From: Mesorhizobium sp. WSM2240
Lineage (GTDB): Bacteria > Pseudomonadota > Alphaproteobacteria > Rhizobiales > Rhizobiaceae
Direction: 5' to 3'
Assembly: GCF_040438645.1 (NCBI RefSeq)
Contig: NZ_CP159256.1
Location: forward strand, 62,001-126,000
Length of the DNA stretch: 64,000 nucleotides
The notes under the pieces: model-generated
Database searches by the model: none
Told to the model about the DNA's origin: nothing
The model's input: the letters and a program-made list of their open reading frames with translations, nothing else
Shown here: piece after piece, positions 18,136 to 26,774 of the stretch
How positions within the stretch are numbered: the stretch's first letter is position 1
Layout: each line of letters begins with the position of its first letter
Position numbers and translations under genes: made by a program

Positions 18136-18487
18136 TCATACCGAGCGCAAGGATGGTCGGGATGCGGCCCATTGCGGACCCACGGTGTTGCCGTGGCAAA
18201 ACTGAGTTGTCGGCGCGACTCCAGCTTCGTGCATGATCCATTGACGAAATGCCGCGATCTTCGGAATGTTGGTTCTGTTGGGACGAACAACGACGAAGTA
18301 GCCTGCCGGCGTCGGCACGGGCGCGTTGATCGCGAGCATGATGCTGCCGGCCGCCAGTGCGTCCGTCGCTTATACATCCCGCACAACAGCCAAACCCTGA
18401 CCGGCAATGGCTCCCTGAATCAACAGAGCATCGTCTGCATAGCTCGGCCCCTTCGTCGCGCTGCGGGACGGCTTGATCCCATGAGCT
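18136..18487 (-). pseudogene. 3' remnant of a GcvA-type LysR regulator with an internal stop
   Basis: Minus-strand translation gives the C-terminal quarter of a GcvA-like LysR protein: GPSYADDALLIQGAIAGQGL, then AVVRDV, an in-frame TAA, then ATDALAAGSIMLAI and YFVVVRPNRTNIPKIAAFRQ. The DNA-binding domain is missing, and the left-over piece abuts an IS110 transposase remnant at about 18488. The element probably truncated the gene and the remnant then acquired the stop. Confidence 0.8.
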
Positions 18488-18716
18488 TCAAGCCAGAATG
18501 GCCCAGCCGTCCGTCCACATGGCGAGCATGATCACCGTCATCTTGCGTACCACTGTGACTGCCCCCTTTCGCGAGCACCGTTCCCCGCGTCTTGAGCTTG
18601 TCCTTGCTCTTAAAGCGCGTCATCAAAGCCGACGCCGCCTCGTAGAGTACACGCCGCACATCCGTATCGCCGGCCTTCGAGATGCGTCCCTGCCCGACTG
18701 CCACCATTATCCGGCT
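18488..18716 (-). pseudogene. IS110-family transposase remnant (C-terminal part, frameshifted)
   Basis: On the minus strand the motif GRISKAGDTDVRRVLYEAAS and ALMTRFKSKDKLKTRGTVLA match the transposase_20 region of IS110/IS1111 elements. The frame is then lost by one base near 18560 and resumes as VRKMTVIMLAMWTDG, ending at a TGA at 18488-18490. The N-terminal DEDD catalytic domain and the element ends are absent, so this is a dead fragment. Confidence 0.8.
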
Positions 18717-18721
18717 ATGAC

Positions 18722-19263
18722 TCAGGCAACCTCACCCCCATACCACATGCGCCAGAGCAACCCGTCGCGGCGAAAGAACTGGTGATAGAGCGCTGCACTT
18801 ACATGAGCGGTAAGCAACGCGAGCAGAAGGTTGGCACCTAGCCCATGAGGAACGCGCGGCGGATAATCGTGAAAGTTCGGCAGCGGACCTGCGCCGTCGC
18901 CGAACACAGTCGGGCCAGCGCCGCTCAACCCAATCATGCCGATACCGCTTGTGACCATGCCAAGGATGACGACATAGAGCACAAGGTGAACAGCGCGCGC
19001 TAGCCGCTCCTGCCATTTCGGCGAGCCCTTTACCGGCAAGGGCTTCCTGTCGGAGAACCACCACCAGCGATGCGAAACAGGGTCAGCAGCAAGGCAATGA
19101 TCGCTGCCGGTATATGTATGCGAAGGAACGCGGCCTTGGATGCCGGGTCGATAGCGTTGCCTGCCTGAGACCCGGTGCCAATCGCTACAAAGATGAGGAT
19201 CGCACTTAGCCAGTGGATCGTGATGGGGATCGCGCCATAGCGATCAGCCGTGCTTTTCAGCAT
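18722..19263 (-). pseudogene. Cytochrome b561 family protein, frameshifted
   Basis: Two adjacent minus-strand frames together make a full cytochrome b561 of about 180 residues. The first is MLKSTADRYGAIPITIHWLS to LLLTLFRIA, the second WWWFSDRKPLPVKGSPKWQE to the end. One base appears to be missing in the run near 19063-19070, where the family continues FRIAWWWF. Histidines in ITIHWLSA, LRIHIPAA, ARAVHLVLY and LLTAHVSAA would bind two b-type haems. The start ATG 19263 overlaps the end of the marR-like gene, and the pair would be an operon. Either the gene is dead or the shift is a sequencing error. Confidence 0.75.
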
Positions 19264-19716
19264 CGATGTCGCCTTCAAGTTTTTGCCGCAGCGCCAGCAT
19301 GACGCGGTGCGTGGTTTTGATGTCTTCTATCGGTAGCCCTTCTGCGAGCGCGTTGGCACGCGGGTCGTAAGCCCTGATCGCAGCGTCGTAGGTTCGCTGT
19401 CCTTTCTCGGTCAGCACGACGAGGTGCGCCCGACGATGGGATTGGGCTGGAACTCGACCAAGCCTTCCTTTGCGAGATCGTTGACGATGCGCTGGACGTT
19501 CTGCCGGTTCGCGCCGAGATCGCGGGCGAGCCATGCCACTGGCTGCGAACGGTCGGCGAGGGCAATTGCACCGAGAATTTGCCACCGAGCACTGGTCAGC
19601 CCGAGCGGCGCGACGAGCCGGTCGCCCCACGTCAGCGTCAGGTTGTTCACCCGGAACACGGTGAGGATCGGATCGGTCAAGGCTTCGCCGTCCGGGGTGC
19701 GAGGGGCATCGTTCAT
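19244..19716 (-). pseudogene. MarR-family regulator, frameshifted
   Basis: The first frame from ATG 19716 carries the winged helix (LTSARWQILGAIALADRSQP and LGANRQNVQRIVNDLAKEGL) and ends early at 19411. The homologous continuation RRAHLVVLTEKGQRTYDAAI lies in another frame ending at 19244. One base or 1+3n bases are missing near 19431-19441, in the wing. It overlaps the cytochrome b561 gene by 20 bp and is divergent from the AraC gene at 19835. Confidence 0.75.
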
Positions 19717-19720
19717 TTGT

Positions 19721-19786
19721 CATCACCTATCTTTAGGCTTGCCCAAGCATCCGCAAAACTTGCCGGATTCTACAGTCTAGGTGATG
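19721..19786. promoter_or_regulatory. Divergent promoter region with a 9-bp inverted repeat and an AraC-type box
   Basis: CATCACCTA at 19721-19729 and its exact complement TAGGTGATG at 19778-19786 flank 48 bp between the marR-like gene and the AraC gene. Inside lies AAAACTTGCCGGATTCT (19755-19771), with the GGT at 19780-19782. The TTGCC-N15-GGT arrangement recurs with identical spacing before two other AraC genes at 25545 and 32076, so it is a strong candidate binding site. Confidence 0.6.
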
Positions 19787-19834
19787 TCCGACCGCACCTA
19801 TGCTATGGTCGATCTGCGTTGCAGGAGAGATCGC

Positions 19835-20776
19835 ATGGACTCACTCAAACAGGCCGTTCGGGCATATGCCTCCGCTCATGGCAACGGCGACGGCTTAGCG
19901 CTGACGCCTGTGCCGGGCCTCAGGATGATGTGCGTCGAGACGCCGCGGGGTACGCTTCATTCGATCTACCGGCCGCTGGTTTGCCTCGTCCTGCAGGGCG
20001 CCAAGCGCTTGACTGTCGGGCGGGAGGAGCGCGTCTTTTCCGCCGGCCAGTCCGTGATCGTGTGCGCTGACATGCCGGTGGTGGGAAAAATCGAGCAAGC
20101 GAGCCCGAACGAACCCTATCTGGCGATCGCGGTCGAGCTTGAGATGGCGATCCTGCGTGAGGTTGCGGCTCAGCTCGGCAGCGCCCGCGCGCCGCGCCCA
20201 TCCGCAATCCGCACTCTGTTCGCAAGTGACACCGAGGCCGCGGCATTGGATTGCGCTGTCCGCCTGATGCGCCTTCTGGATCGGCCCGAGGCGGCGCCAC
20301 TGCTCCGCCCCGGGATCCTGCGCGAGCTTCACTATTGGCTTCTGTCAGGCAGCCACGGTCCCGATTTGCGCGCACTTGCCGATCCGGGCAGCCATGCCAG
20401 TCGCCTCGGCGAGGCCATTGCGACGCTCAGAGCCGAATATCGGTCACGCATACGGGTCGAGCGGCTCGCGGAGACAGCAGCAATGAGCCTCACTGCCTTC
20501 CATAAGCATTTCAAACACCTGACGTCACTGACGCCAGGACAATACCAGAAGCGACTCCGGCTCATCGAAGCGCGCAGACTCATGCTCGACGAGGGCTTTT
20601 CGGCGAGCAGCGCAGCTTTCGAAGTCGGCTATGAGAGTGTTTCGCAGTTCACCCGCGAGTATCGCCGAATGTTTCAGGCACCGCCGAAGCGCGACGCTCT
20701 GCGCGTCCGAGGCGCATCGCGCAGGCTTGAAGGAGGAGTGGATCGAGTCCCTTTGGAACAATTGGCGATCTCGTGA
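19835..20776 (+). CDS. AraC-family regulator with AraC_N domain (paralogue 1)
   Basis: ATG 19835 is chosen because AGGAGAG lies 6-12 bases upstream; a GTG at 19781 would overlap the operator. The 313-residue protein has an AraC_N cupin-like sensor domain (residues about 20-180, with RPLVCLVLQGAKRL and REERVFSAGQSVIV) and a C-terminal pair of helix-turn-helices (VERLAETAAMSLTAFHKHFK and SSAAFEVGYESVSQFTREYR). It is closely related to the regulators at 25621 and 32133. It lies divergent from marR and convergent to the NTF2-like gene. Confidence 0.93.
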   Translation: MDSLKQAVRAYASAHGNGDGLALTPVPGLRMMCVETPRGTLHSIYRPLVCLVLQGAKRLTVGREERVFSAGQSVIVCADMPVVGKIEQASPNEPYLAIAVELEMAILREVAAQLGSARAPRPSAIRTLFASDTEAAALDCAVRLMRLLDRPEAAPLLRPGILRELHYWLLSGSHGPDLRALADPGSHASRLGEAIATLRAEYRSRIRVERLAETAAMSLTAFHKHFKHLTSLTPGQYQKRLRLIEARRLMLDEGFSASSAAFEVGYESVSQFTREYRRMFQAPPKRDALRVRGASRRLEGGVDRVPLEQLAIS

Positions 20777-20871
20777 TCGTCATCGAGGTCAGCCTGGAGT
20801 CCCTAACGACGCGTCATGCGGTGTGTCGGGAAGCGATGATGCTTCAAATCGAACTTCCGTCCGACTATCGC

Positions 20872-21414
20872 TCATTCGGCGCCGAGCTTCTGCAGGAGAT
20901 CCCGGACGTCATATCGCACCCACTCTTCCGCCAGACGGCCCTGCTCATTGTAGCGAAAGAGGTTCATGACCTCCCATTCGACCGGCTTGCCGTGCGGCTG
21001 CAACGGCCCCACAGGCGATTGGGTGAGCACGTTGGCGAAGGTTCCTGAAAAAATGGTTCGGGCAGCCAGATATGAGCTCTCGCCGATTGCCGCACGCTGA
21101 ACCTGAAGGTTTGTGAAGGCGGCGCGAAGGGCGGCGAAATAGGCCTTGAGCTCCTCGTAGGTCAGCTCGCCTCCAGGCCCGTGGATCTTGAAGTCCGGGG
21201 CGAAATAGCCGTCGAGCGCGGCGTCATTCTCTCTGGCGATAGCGATTTCTCCGATCCGGATCAGAGGTTCGGCGAATCGACTCGAGGACATTGGATCGGG
21301 CACCATCTGAACACCTTGCTGAGTCCCGGAGGCTGCTTTGGCGGCCGCCCACGGCGCGACAAATGCGGCCGCGGCGCCCGCGACAGCGATTTCACGGCGG
21401 TTCATCTGTCGCAT
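20872..21414 (-). CDS. Secreted NTF2/SnoaL-like protein with twin-arginine-type leader
   Basis: ATG 21414 (MRQMNRREIAVAGAAAAF) gives 180 residues, with GGTGAG just upstream. NRREIAVAGAAAAFVAPWAA resembles a Tat leader ending near AAKAA. The mature part has the SnoaL-like cone-shaped fold pattern (AIARENDAALDGYFAPDFKI, EELKAYFAALRAAFTNLQVQ, EWEVMNLFRYNEQGRLAEEW). Relatives are ester cyclases or binding proteins. The gene follows paoC by 28 bp on the same strand and may be the last gene of the aldehyde oxidase operon, whose PaoA is also Tat-exported. Confidence 0.82.
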   Translation of the reverse strand: MRQMNRREIAVAGAAAAFVAPWAAAKAASGTQQGVQMVPDPMSSSRFAEPLIRIGEIAIARENDAALDGYFAPDFKIHGPGGELTYEELKAYFAALRAAFTNLQVQRAAIGESSYLAARTIFSGTFANVLTQSPVGPLQPHGKPVEWEVMNLFRYNEQGRLAEEWVRYDVRDLLQKLGAE

Positions 21415-21442
21415 GTGCTCACCCGGCGGGACATCGTTCGAC

Positions 21443-23608
21443 CTACAGCAGATGCTCGATACGGATCGGCAACTCGCGCAGCCGCTTGCCGGTAGCGTGG
21501 AAGACCGCATTGGCGACCGCCGCCGCGGCGCCGACCATTGCCACTTCGCCCAGAGATTTGACACCCAGCGCGTTGAACAGCGGATCGGGCTCGTCGATGA
21601 AACCGACCTCGATCTCCCCGATATCGGCATTCACCGCCAGCACATAATCGGCAAGGTCATTGTTGAGATATCCGCCATATCGCGGGTCCACCTCGGTCGC
21701 TTCCCGGAGGGCGTGGCCAATTCCCCAGACGACACCGCCACGCACCTGGCTGGCTGCCGTGCGCGGACTGATGACGCGCCCGCAATCGGCCACGCTCACG
21801 ACCCGCGGCACGCGGACGCGCCTGGTGCGCGGCTCGATGCGTACCTCTACGAAATGCGCGATGTAGCTCATCGTCGTGAAGTTTGGGTATGCGGGACCGG
21901 TTACCGCGAATCCGCCGCTTTTCAGCTCTTCAAGTGCCGCGGCGTCTTGGCCCGGTCCAAGTTGCGAGACCTCGACCTGTAAAAACGGACGGCGCACGGC
22001 GGCGAGCTGCTGATGGAGATTGCCAGTGATCGGGCGGCCGTCAAGCAGCTCGGAAACAGCCGATCGCATCCGCTCGACGGCCATCGCCGCGACGGGTACG
22101 GCGCTGGCCGTTCCCCATGATCCTGCGGTGAGATGCTGCGGCGCAGCCGTCGTGTCCCCGATGGCAATGTCCAGCCTGTCTGCCTCGATCTGCAGCTCGC
22201 GCGTCAGCACCGCCGTAAGCGCGGTGCGGATACCCTGGCCAAACTCGTGACCGGCGATTGCGAAGCGCGTGCTGCCGTCGGCACCGATCCTGAGCGTCGC
22301 AATCGCCGGATGAATCAGCGACGGGTAGAGGCCCGACGCCACACCCCATCCGATCTGCGTGCCGTCAGCATCCGTCATCGATCCAGGGGCGGGCGTTCGG
22401 CGCGCCCAGCCGAAGCGCTCGGCGCCCTGGCGGAAACACTCGTTCAGGAACCGGGACGATAGCGGCGCTCCGGTATGAGGATCGACCTGCGTATCGTTCG
22501 CGATCCGGAACTCGACGGGATCGCGGCCGAGTTTGTACGCCAGCTCATCGACCGCGCCCTCAAAGGCAAAGCAGGCAGGGTGCTCGTAGGGCGCCCGCAT
22601 GTGACCTGGCGGCTGCGTATCCATACGAATGTTCGTGGCGGCGCCGTGATAGTTTGCGATCCCGTAAAGTCGTATCGCCCCTTCATGATAGTCGGTAGCG
22701 GGGAAGCCGCCGTTACGCGATTGCTGCTGCTCAACTTCATAGCGCGCGGCAATCATCTTGCCGTTGGCATCCGCCCCCAAACGGATTCGGTGCCGCGTGT
22801 TGGGCCGAAAGGTCGCGAGATGGAAAACCTGGCCGCGTGGCAGGACAAGCTTAACGGGCCGTCCAATCAACATGGCAGCATGGGCAACAAGCGCCGTCTG
22901 TCGCTGCACCCAGCCCTTCTGACCAAACGCCCCGCCGACAGTTGGGCTTTTCACATCAACCTGTGCCGGATCGAGCCCGAGCGTGCGCGCAACCGCCACC
23001 TTGATCGCGCCCGTGTTCTGCGAGCCTTCGTAGATTGTCAGCCGTTCGTCCGCCCACACCGCAGTAGTCGAGAGCAGTTCGATCGGATTGTGGTGCTGCG
23101 TGGGAGACACATACTCGGCTTCCACAATCGTCGCGGCGCCGGCTAGGGCTTGCGCCGCGTCGCCGGCGGTCAGATCCTCAGCCGGTTCGCGGCTTTCGCC
23201 GGGGCTGCCGATGACGCAGGCGAAGGGCTCCGGCTCAAAGCTGGGCCTGACCACCTCGGCACCCTCGATGGCCGCTTCAACCGTCTCCGCGACGACAATG
23301 GCAACGGGCTGCCCGCGATAGGCGATCTGGGTTTCCAGCGTTGGTCGAGGCGTGCCCGGAAGGTCGCCGTGGTCACCCGGTGGCAGCGGCGGCGGGAAGT
23401 CGGCCGAGGTAAGAACGCGCACGACGCCCCGCACGCGCATGGCAGCTTCGATGGAAAGCGAGGTTATCGTGCCCTTGGCGATCGGGGAGGGTACCGTCAT
23501 CGCGTAGAGTAGTCTGGGGAATTGTGTATCAGCGGCATAGGTGCTCGCACCGCGCACCTTGGCGTGCGCGTCGACACGTGCGCGGCCAGAAAATGGTGCG
23601 GTACTCAT
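21443..23608 (-). CDS. paoC: Aldehyde oxidoreductase molybdenum-binding subunit (PaoC-type)
   Basis: A 721-residue xanthine dehydrogenase family catalytic subunit. Visible landmarks are the molybdopterin-contacting TVGGAFGQKG, MRAPYEHPACFAFEGAVDEL, GHEFGQGIRTAL, GSWGTASAVPVAA and the catalytic glutamate in GVKSLGEVAMVGAA. The length and lack of fused iron-sulfur or FAD domains match the E. coli PaoC (YagR) type, which oxidises aromatic and aliphatic aldehydes in the periplasm. Its ATG overlaps the stop of paoB by four bases. The neighbouring subunits complete a three-protein enzyme. Confidence 0.93.
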   Translation of the reverse strand: MSTAPFSGRARVDAHAKVRGASTYAADTQFPRLLYAMTVPSPIAKGTITSLSIEAAMRVRGVVRVLTSADFPPPLPPGDHGDLPGTPRPTLETQIAYRGQPVAIVVAETVEAAIEGAEVVRPSFEPEPFACVIGSPGESREPAEDLTAGDAAQALAGAATIVEAEYVSPTQHHNPIELLSTTAVWADERLTIYEGSQNTGAIKVAVARTLGLDPAQVDVKSPTVGGAFGQKGWVQRQTALVAHAAMLIGRPVKLVLPRGQVFHLATFRPNTRHRIRLGADANGKMIAARYEVEQQQSRNGGFPATDYHEGAIRLYGIANYHGAATNIRMDTQPPGHMRAPYEHPACFAFEGAVDELAYKLGRDPVEFRIANDTQVDPHTGAPLSSRFLNECFRQGAERFGWARRTPAPGSMTDADGTQIGWGVASGLYPSLIHPAIATLRIGADGSTRFAIAGHEFGQGIRTALTAVLTRELQIEADRLDIAIGDTTAAPQHLTAGSWGTASAVPVAAMAVERMRSAVSELLDGRPITGNLHQQLAAVRRPFLQVEVSQLGPGQDAAALEELKSGGFAVTGPAYPNFTTMSYIAHFVEVRIEPRTRRVRVPRVVSVADCGRVISPRTAASQVRGGVVWGIGHALREATEVDPRYGGYLNNDLADYVLAVNADIGEIEVGFIDEPDPLFNALGVKSLGEVAMVGAAAAVANAVFHATGKRLRELPIRIEHLL

Positions 23609-24609
23609 GAGCGGCCCCTTTCAGCAGCGATGAGCAGCGCGTCGGCCAGCGTACGCGCGCCAAGTTCGATCTTGAAACCGTTCTGCCGTCCCGGACGCGC
23701 TTCCGCGAAAGCGGCGCGGCCGGCAGCAAGCGCGACTTCAGGCGTCAGACGCTTGCCCGCAAGCTCCTTCTCCGCTTCTGGTGCCCGCCAGGGCCGGGTG
23801 GCCACGCCGCCCAGCGCGATCCGCGCCCGTTCGACCCGGTCGCCGCTCATTTCCAGAGCGACCGCTGCCGAGGCGAGCGCGAAGGCGTAGGACTCGCGAT
23901 CGCGGATCTTGTGATAGGCCGAAGCAACGCCGGCTTTGGTTTTCAGGATCTCGATTGCTGCAATCATCTCACCTGGAGCCAGCGTGAACTCCAGGTGCGG
24001 CGTGTCGCCCGGCAGCCGGTAGAGGTCAGAGACCGGCAGCGAGCGTGTTCCGTTCGGTCCTAATATTTCGACAGAAGCGTCCATCGCTACCAGAGCAACC
24101 GGCCAGTCGCCGGGCGAGACGGCGGTGCAGGCATCGCTGGTTCCAAGCACGGCCTGGCCGCGATCGATCCCGCCAATGGCAGCGCATCCGCTGCCGGGGT
24201 CGCGCTTGTTGCAGGGATAGATGCCGTTCGCGCCGTTCCTGAAATACATGCAGCGCGTGCGCTGCAGCAGATTCCCGCCGACCGTCGCCATGTTGCGCAC
24301 CTGCTGTGACGCAGCCTTCCACAGCGACTCGGCGAGCACCGGATAGTCGCGTGCAACGAGTTCATTGGTCGCAACCGCGCTCATCGGCGCAAGCGCCCCG
24401 AACAGCAGCCGATCGCCGTCTGTCTCGATCCTGTCGAAGCCGCCGATCGCGGTGACGTCGATCAGGTGTTGGGGCCGTTCGACACTAAGCTTCATCAGGT
24501 CGAAGAGCGTCGTTCCGCCAGCGATGAATCGCGCACCGTCGCCGGCGCGGGCGAATGCATCGACGGCCTCCTGGGGTGTTGTGGGCCGCACATAGCTGTA
24601 GGATTGCAT
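23605..24609 (-). CDS. paoB: Aldehyde oxidoreductase FAD-binding subunit (PaoB-type) with iron-sulfur loop
   Basis: ATG 24609 (MQSYSYVRPTTPQEAVDAFA) follows the stop of paoA after one base, giving 334 residues. FAD-binding features are ARFIAGGTTLFDLM and ATVGGNLLQRTRC. The insert after this point carries four spaced cysteines (TRCMY, YPCNKRD, SGCAAI, SDACTA), as in the extra [4Fe-4S] cluster of E. coli PaoB. It passes electrons from the 2Fe-2S subunit through FAD. Both junctions with its neighbours are overlapping or nearly so, meaning tight translational coupling. Confidence 0.93.
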   Translation of the reverse strand: MQSYSYVRPTTPQEAVDAFARAGDGARFIAGGTTLFDLMKLSVERPQHLIDVTAIGGFDRIETDGDRLLFGALAPMSAVATNELVARDYPVLAESLWKAASQQVRNMATVGGNLLQRTRCMYFRNGANGIYPCNKRDPGSGCAAIGGIDRGQAVLGTSDACTAVSPGDWPVALVAMDASVEILGPNGTRSLPVSDLYRLPGDTPHLEFTLAPGEMIAAIEILKTKAGVASAYHKIRDRESYAFALASAAVALEMSGDRVERARIALGGVATRPWRAPEAEKELAGKRLTPEVALAAGRAAFAEARPGRQNGFKIELGARTLADALLIAAERGRS

Positions 24610-24610
24610 C

Positions 24611-25288
24611 TCAGTCCCTCCGCATCTTTGCGGCAGCGTCTTCGATCGCGGCGACGATGCCGACATAGGCGCCGCACCGGCAGATATTGCCGCTCATGTA
24701 CTCGCGGATGCGCTCCTTCGAGGTCGCGTTGCCTTCGTTGACGCACGCGACAGCAGCCATGATCTGGCCGGGCGTGCAGTAGCCACACTGGAGCGCGTCA
24801 TGATCGATGAAGGCCTGTTGCATGGGATGCAGCGTATCCCCTTCGGACAAGCCTTCGATGGTAAGTACCTCGCGACCCTCGATCTTGGCGGCCAGGGTGA
24901 GGCATGACGCCACGCGCCGCCCGTCGACATGAACCGTACACGCACCGCACTGACCGTGGTCGCAGCCCTTCTTCGCGCCTGTCAGCGCGAGGCGCTCGCG
25001 CAGCAAGTCCAGAAGGGATGTACGCGCGTCGATCTCCACCTCGATTGGGGTGCCGTTGACCGTCGTGTGCAAAGTCAGCGCATGGGCGGGCGCCACCGGC
25101 AGCGGCGATGGTTGCAGAGTGGTGGCCGCTTCCGCGGGCGTGGAGCGATCGGCGAAGATGGAGGCGGCGACTATGGCGGAGCCTCCTTGCAGCGCACTGC
25201 GGCGGGATAGGATCAAAGTACTTGAGCCGAAGCCGTCCTCATCCTTGTCGGCTTGGCCGTTGGCTGGCATATGCTCGCTTCCGGTCAT
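24611..25288 (-). CDS. paoA: Aldehyde oxidoreductase 2Fe-2S subunit with Tat signal (PaoA-type)
   Basis: A 225-residue protein. A twin-arginine leader (LSRRSALQGGSAIVAASIFA) near residues 28-47 marks export of the assembled enzyme. The plant-ferredoxin cluster cysteines are in KGCDHGQCGACTVH with a fourth at VASCLTL. The second cluster uses LQCGYCTPGQIM and GNICRCGAYVG. The start may be ATG 25288 or 25270. First gene of the leftward pao operon; the 330-bp upstream region also carries the promoter of the divergent AraC gene at 25621. Confidence 0.93.
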   Translation of the reverse strand: MTGSEHMPANGQADKDEDGFGSSTLILSRRSALQGGSAIVAASIFADRSTPAEAATTLQPSPLPVAPAHALTLHTTVNGTPIEVEIDARTSLLDLLRERLALTGAKKGCDHGQCGACTVHVDGRRVASCLTLAAKIEGREVLTIEGLSEGDTLHPMQQAFIDHDALQCGYCTPGQIMAAVACVNEGNATSKERIREYMSGNICRCGAYVGIVAAIEDAAAKMRRD

Positions 25289-25620
25289 GGCATGGCCTCA
25301 ATTTATCGTCGTGTTCATGGCGCGCTGCTCCACACGTTTGGGCTACCGGGAGCCAGACGATGGCGTCTGGCCGCCATTGCAGCCGGGCGGCAAATTCAGG
25401 CCGTTCCAAAGCTGAAGGGATCCGTGGGAGGCGTGCGATCCGAAGAGCTCGCCAGTGGACTTGTCCGGCGTGCAAGCGACGATCCCTGTCACCGCAGTTC
25501 TATCGAAAAGTTTGGGCGGAAGCTTGCCAACGGCTACACAAAACTTGCCTGATCCTGTCGCGCGGGTGATCTCGGCTCATGTCGGTACTAGATCTGAGCC
25601 AAATTCAAGGGAGGTAGCGC
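25289..25620. promoter_or_regulatory. Divergent control region between paoA and an AraC gene, with shared AraC box
   Basis: About 330 bp. At 25540-25570 it holds AAAACTTGCCTGATCCTG, with GGT at 25665-minus-100, that is 25565-25567. This is the same TTGCC-N15-GGT arrangement as at 19760 and 32076. A good Shine-Dalgarno (GGGAGG) precedes GTG 25621. No gene of its own was recognised. Confidence 0.6.
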
Positions 25621-26550
25621 GTGGAGTTCCTTAAGGGGTCGATCCAGGCTTACGCTCGCCAACATGCAGATTCCCACGGCTTGGCGCTGACGCCGGTGCA
25701 GGGATTGATGATGAAGTGTGTGGAATCACCGACCGGCGACTTGCAGGCAGTCTGCCGACCAATTGTCATCCTGGTCCTGCAAGGTGCAAAGCGCATGATC
25801 GTGGGGCGGGAAGAGCGGGTCTTTTCGGCCGGGCAGTACGTCATAATAAGCGCGGACATGCCGCTCGCCACACGGATCATACAGGCAAGCCCGAGCGAAC
25901 CCTATCTTGCCATCGCTGTCGAACTGGAAACGGCGCTTCTTTGTGAAGTCGCAGCGCGTTTGGACGACGCGCCCGTCAAACGGCACGCGGTGGCACATAC
26001 CTTGTTTGCTGATGACACTGACGCCGCTGCACTGGATTGCATGTCGCGGCTGATGCGCTTGCTTGATCGACCCGACTCCATTCCGCTCTTGCGTCCAGGC
26101 ATCATGCGTGAGCTGCATTATTGGCTGTTATCGGGACGGCACGGCGACGCCATGCGGGCGCTTTGTGATCCGGCGAGTCACGCGAGCCGCCTTGCCGCTG
26201 CAATCGCAATTATAAGGGCCGAGTACCGATCGCGCATGCCGGTCGAGCGGCTCGCGGAGGCGGCAGCAATGAGCCTCACCGCCTTCCACAAACACTTCAA
26301 GCACATGACGTCACTGACGCCGGGACAATATCAAAAGCGGCTCCGTCTCATGGAGGCGCGCCGACTGATGCTGGAAACAGACGCTTCTGCAAGCAGCGCT
26401 GCGTTCCAGGTGGGCTACGAAAGCGTTTCTCAGTTTACGCGCGACTATAGCCGTCTTTTTCAGATGCCGCCCAAGCGCGACGCGCTCCGCGCTCGATCCG
26501 GACCAAGCAACGGGCGAACGGACAAGGGCGATGCGGTCGAGCTCACCTAA
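25621..26550 (+). CDS. AraC-family regulator with AraC_N domain (paralogue 2)
   Basis: Starts at GTG 25621 behind GGGAGG and encodes 309 residues. The AraC_N sensor region contains RPIVILVLQGAKRMIVGREE and the C-terminal DNA-binding region contains LAEAAAMSLTAFHKHFKHMT and SAAFQVGYESVSQFTRDYSR. It is so similar to the regulator at 19835, including long near-identical DNA in the helix-turn-helix region, that a duplication is likely. It is divergent from paoABC and upstream of a hydrolase gene. Either could be its target. Confidence 0.93.
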   Translation: MEFLKGSIQAYARQHADSHGLALTPVQGLMMKCVESPTGDLQAVCRPIVILVLQGAKRMIVGREERVFSAGQYVIISADMPLATRIIQASPSEPYLAIAVELETALLCEVAARLDDAPVKRHAVAHTLFADDTDAAALDCMSRLMRLLDRPDSIPLLRPGIMRELHYWLLSGRHGDAMRALCDPASHASRLAAAIAIIRAEYRSRMPVERLAEAAAMSLTAFHKHFKHMTSLTPGQYQKRLRLMEARRLMLETDASASSAAFQVGYESVSQFTRDYSRLFQMPPKRDALRARSGPSNGRTDKGDAVELT

Positions 26551-26774
26551 TTTCGGCGTGAAAATTGTGCTCAAGTGAGCACAGCGACAAATCCTGACGA
26601 GCCACCCGCCCATGAGCCACCGGCACACCGGGAGAATAAGACAAAACTCGTGCAGGATGGAGCAAAACCCTCGAGTTAGAAGAGCGTTTCCTTAGACAGA
26701 TGGGCAATCAGGATGGCTCTGCTGCAACGAGCAGTCACCTACGCGCTGCCCGCCGCCGAAGAGAAAGGCACATC

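Noticed and set aside
18722..19716. Programmed frameshifting in cytochrome b561 and marR
   Set aside because: No slippery run or stimulatory structure is evident, and neither family is known for recoding.
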